This document shows, piece by piece, positions 6,030 through 7,930 of a DNA stretch of 7,930 nt (the first letter of the stretch is position 1; each line of letters begins with the position of its first letter). The translations under genes were made by a program, and so were the position numbers. The notes beneath the pieces are model-generated. The model did no database searches and was not told where the DNA came from. It saw only the letters and a list, made by a program, of their open reading frames with translations. This stretch comes from an uncultured Lachnospiraceae bacterium (lineage in GTDB: Bacteria > Bacillota > Clostridia > Lachnospirales > Lachnospiraceae). Location of the stretch: the NCBI GenBank assembly GCA_958446555.1, contig CAUCWU010000097.1:1-7930 (forward strand), written 5' to 3'.

Positions 6030-6662
6030 TCAATCTTTGATATGGGCAATTCCATTCTCAACTGTTACCTTGCCATTTGCAATTAAATCAATCGCCTTTG
6101 GAAGGATTACCCACTCAGCCTGCTCCATTACACGTCTCTGCAGAACTTCTGGTGTATCTCCTTCCTCGATTGCAACTGCCTTTTGTAAAATAATTGGGCC
6201 ATTGTCAAGCACTTCGTCTACAAAATGAACCGTAGCACCTGTAACCTTCACACCGCGCGCCAATGCTTTTTCATGAACTGTTAGTCCATAATAGCCTTTT
6301 CCACAGAAAGATGGAATCAAAGACGGATGAATATTGATAATGCGATTGTGATATTTTTCAATCAGTTTTGGCGGAATGTACATCAGACAGCCAGCCAATA
6401 CAATTAAATCCACTTCTGCCTCGTCGACAAGGCTGATAACTGCATCATTAAAAGCATCCCTTGATTCAAACTGCTTTGGAGACAGCGCTTTGGCTAAAAC
6501 GCCAGCCTTTTTTGCGCGCTCCAATGCATATGCTTTTCGATTATTGGAAAAAACAAGTGCAATTTCAGTGTTTGTGATCTCTCCAGATGCAATCTTGTCA
6601 ATGATAGCCTGCAGATTGGTTCCACCGCCGCTGACAAATACTGCAATTTTCAATTTGCTCAT
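6030..6662 (-). CDS. purN: phosphoribosylglycinamide formyltransferase PurN
   Basis: Transfers the formyl group of 10-formyl-THF to GAR, step 3 of purine synthesis. The 210-aa protein has a normal length. Seen: [12 protein letters not shown] (9-20), the phosphate-binding N-terminus; [10 protein letters not shown] (88-97); [10 protein letters not shown] (110-119) with catalytic N110 and H112; [15 protein letters not shown] (144-158) with D153 as the third catalytic residue. The loop after the catalytic motif reads [15 protein letters not shown], longer than the E. coli GLHTHxxAL form, a variant I associate with clostridial and Bacteroidetes PurN. Its ATG overlaps the purM stop by the ATGA tetranucleotide, implying translational coupling; AAGGG lies about 12 nt upstream within purM. 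Confidence 0.97.
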   Translation of the reverse strand: MSKLKIAVFVSGGGTNLQAIIDKIASGEITNTEIALVFSNNRKAYALERAKKAGVLAKALSPKQFESRDAFNDAVISLVDEAEVDLIVLAGCLMYIPPKLIEKYHNRIINIHPSLIPSFCGKGYYGLTVHEKALARGVKVTGATVHFVDEVLDNGPIILQKAVAIEEGDTPEVLQRRVMEQAEWVILPKAIDLIANGKVTVENGIAHIKD

Positions 6663-7684
6663 TTTAAGATAACACCCTTCTCTCCAGCTTCAATCTGTCC
6701 AACACGATATGCCTTATCCCCAGCAGCTTCAATTGCTGCGATTGCTGCATCTGCCTGTGACGGGTCAACTGCAATCACAAGACCAAGACCCATGTTGTAG
6801 GTGTTGTACATCATCTGCTCTTCAACATTGCCCTTCTTTGCCATCAACTTAAAGATTGGAGGAATCGGATAACTGTCCTTTTCAATTACAGCAACTGTAT
6901 CGTCCTTGAGCATACGCGGAATGTTCTCATAGAAACCACCACCGGTGATATGGCTGCAAGCCTTTACCTTTACGCCTGCGTCCTTCATGCTCTTCATTGC
7001 CTTTACATAGATACGGGTAGGAGTAAGAAGTGCCTCGCCAAGAGTGGTTCCCAGTTCATCATAGTAGGTATCCAGACTTTCCTTTGTCATCTCGAAAATC
7101 TTACGAACCAGTGAGAAACCATTGGAGTGAACACCACTTGATGCAACACCAATCAAAACATCACCAGCCTTTAAATCCTTTCCCGTGATCATATCCTTCT
7201 CATCGACAATACCAACAGCGAAACCAGCAAGATCATACTCGTCTTCTGGCATCAGTCCTGGATGCTCTGCAGTTTCACCACCAATCAGTGCAGCATCTGA
7301 CTGTAAGCATCCCTCTGCAACACCCTTTACGATATCAGCAATCTTTTCTGGATAATTCTTTCCACATGCGATATAGTCTAGGAAAAACAGCGGCTCTCCA
7401 CCAGCACATGCAATATCATTTACACACATTGCTACGCAGTCAATACCGATCGTGTCATGCTTGTCCATCAAAAAAGCAAGCTTTAACTTAGTTCCAACAC
7501 CGTCTGTTCCTGATACAAGAGTTGGCTTTTCCATCTGCTTAAAACGCTCCATAGAGAATGCGCCAGAAAATCCACCAAGTCCGGTCAGTACCTCCGGTCT
7601 CAATGTCTTTTTAACGTGCTCCTTCATCAATTCAACTGACTTGTAACCTGCCTCAATGTCAACTCCAGCGTGCTTGTAATCCAT
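6659..7684 (-). CDS. purM: phosphoribosylformylglycinamidine cyclo-ligase (AIR synthetase) PurM
   Basis: ATP-dependent cyclisation of FGAM to AIR, step 5 of the pathway; a cytosolic enzyme that forms dimers in the characterised family. From the chosen start it is 341 aa, the usual length. Motifs: VDIEAGYK near the start; [12 protein letters not shown] (59-70), the nucleotide-binding signature; [19 protein letters not shown] (86-104); GGETAEHPG (135-143); [14 protein letters not shown] (182-195); [13 protein letters not shown] (245-257). A 19-codon in-frame extension to an ATG at 7741 is rejected because AAGGAG (7691-7696) sits 6 nt before the ATG at 7684 and [13 protein letters not shown] is the conserved N-terminus. 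First gene of the purM-purN-purD unit; it follows a 153-nt gap with dyad elements. Confidence 0.97.
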   Translation of the reverse strand: MDYKHAGVDIEAGYKSVELMKEHVKKTLRPEVLTGLGGFSGAFSMERFKQMEKPTLVSGTDGVGTKLKLAFLMDKHDTIGIDCVAMCVNDIACAGGEPLFFLDYIACGKNYPEKIADIVKGVAEGCLQSDAALIGGETAEHPGLMPEDEYDLAGFAVGIVDEKDMITGKDLKAGDVLIGVASSGVHSNGFSLVRKIFEMTKESLDTYYDELGTTLGEALLTPTRIYVKAMKSMKDAGVKVKACSHITGGGFYENIPRMLKDDTVAVIEKDSYPIPPIFKLMAKKGNVEEQMMYNTYNMGLGLVIAVDPSQADAAIAAIEAAGDKAYRVGQIEAGEKGVILK

Positions 7685-7690
7685 GTTGAT

Positions 7691-7711
7691 CTCCTTCTGC
7701 TGCTTTGCAGC
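7691..7711 (-). promoter_or_regulatory. purM ribosome binding site with adjoining small hairpin
   Basis: AAGGAG (7691-7696) lies 6 nt before the purM ATG and fixes the start. Two bases further upstream, GCTGC-aaa-GCAGC (7699-7711) forms a compact 5-bp stem with a 3-nt loop. Such a stem could influence ribosome access, but this is not shown. Confidence 0.6.
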
Positions 7712-7778
7712 GCTACTTATGTAATATGGTGTGGTATACATGTTTTTATGACTATCAAATCTGTTATTCTATTTTTTT

Positions 7779-7810
7779 CTATTTACTGTATTAATTTATA
7801 TTGTAAATAG
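7779..7810. repeat. inverted repeat upstream of purM
   Basis: CTATTTAC (7779-7786) and GTAAATAG (7803-7810) are perfect 8-bp arms separated by 16 very AT-rich bases, with further weak pairing inside. No U tract follows on the minus strand, so it is a poor terminator for the preceding gene. It lies where the purM promoter should be: on the minus strand TTTACA (7802-7807) and TAAATA with a 16-nt spacer fall within the arms. It is a candidate operator/promoter dyad. No convincing consensus promoter was otherwise found in 7685-7837. Confidence 0.45.
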
Positions 7811-7819
7811 TTCGATATT
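7807..7819 (-). promoter_or_regulatory. PurBox-like half site upstream of purM
   Basis: The minus strand reads AATATCGAACTAT, matching 12 of 13 positions of the Bacillus subtilis PurR half-site pattern as I remember it (AWWWCCGAACWWT); the mismatch is T for the first C. A functional PurBox needs a second inverted half about 16-17 nt away, and I do not see one. Because the pattern is mostly A/T, this may be chance. Confidence 0.25.
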
Positions 7820-7837
7820 TTGCAGAAATGCATGAAT

Positions 7838-7930
7838 TTACATCTGCTTTAAATATTCGCTATAACCGATGCTCTCAAGCTTTGCAGCCTTCTTTTCAAC
7901 GGTCTCCTTCATATTTGCAGTGTAAGCTTC
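7838..7930 (-). CDS. C-terminal fragment of an unidentified protein
   Basis: An open minus-strand frame enters from beyond the window and gives 30 residues, beginning EAYTANMKETVEKK and ending SEYLKQM before a TAA at 7838-7840. It is rich in Lys/Glu/Ala, looks helical, and uses codons like its neighbours. The amphipathic helical end is reminiscent of solute-binding or other soluble proteins, but 30 residues are not enough to name a family. It runs in the same direction as purM and no clear terminator separates them, so read-through into purM is possible. Confidence 0.6.
   Translation of the reverse strand, partial: EAYTANMKETVEKKAAKLESIGYSEYLKQM

Noticed and set aside
5452..6228. Long plus-strand open frame (258 codons) antisense to purD and purN
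   Set aside because: It runs opposite two clearly genuine enzymes, spans their junction, and resembles no family; its openness follows from the codon use of the real genes.
7685..7741. N-terminal extension of purM to the ATG at 7741
   Set aside because: The extension contains the true ribosome site, and the conserved PurM N-terminus begins at the ATG at 7684.
1..7930. CRISPR array, insertion sequence, tRNA or rRNA
   Set aside because: No regularly spaced direct repeats, transposase-like frame, terminal inverted repeats with target duplications, or cloverleaf/rRNA-like segments were seen.

Overview
This looks like chromosomal DNA from an anaerobic Clostridia-type Firmicute, most likely a Lachnospiraceae-like gut bacterium. 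I infer this from the moderately AT-rich sequence, strong AGGAGG-type ribosome sites, sigma-A-like promoters, short U-tailed hairpin terminators and the clostridial form of PurN. No sequence comparison was run, so the taxonomy is a guess. LAYOUT, right to left because most genes are on the minus strand: (1) the last 30 codons of an unidentified minus-strand gene (7838-7930); (2) a 153-nt gap with a perfect 8-bp inverted repeat and a PurBox-like half site; (3) an operon purM-purN-purD (7684 down to 4725), with a 4-nt purM/purN overlap and a 33-nt purN-purD gap, closed by a bidirectional terminator (4681-4718); (4) a separately promoted minus-strand gene (4557 down to 2980) for a secreted-then-anchored single-pass membrane protein with a long basic, low-complexity cytoplasmic tail; (5) a convergent plus-strand gene (1992-2870) for a nucleoside-hydrolase-fold protein with altered active-site positions, sharing a terminator hairpin (2896-2927) with the membrane-protein gene; (6) a divergent regulatory region (1660-1991) with back-to-back promoters, two small dyads and a 59-bp hairpin at the start of the predicted purH leader; (7) purH (1659 down to 94), a downstream hairpin (42-75) and the possible first codons of another minus-strand gene at the window edge. 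FUNCTION: PurD (GAR synthetase), PurN (GAR formyltransferase), PurM (AIR synthetase) and PurH (AICAR formyltransferase/IMP cyclohydrolase) are steps 2, 3, 5 and 9-10 of de novo IMP synthesis and all look intact. Two less ordinary genes separate purH from purMND: the nucleoside-hydrolase-like protein, which would nominally act in nucleoside salvage but lacks two expected metal/catalytic acids, and the membrane protein, whose link to purines is unknown. The points most worth a second look are the altered hydrolase, the purH leader hairpin, the membrane protein's tail, and the dyads at the hydrolase and purM upstream regions. I found no mobile element, CRISPR array, tRNA or rRNA, and no clear sign of a new multi-gene system.
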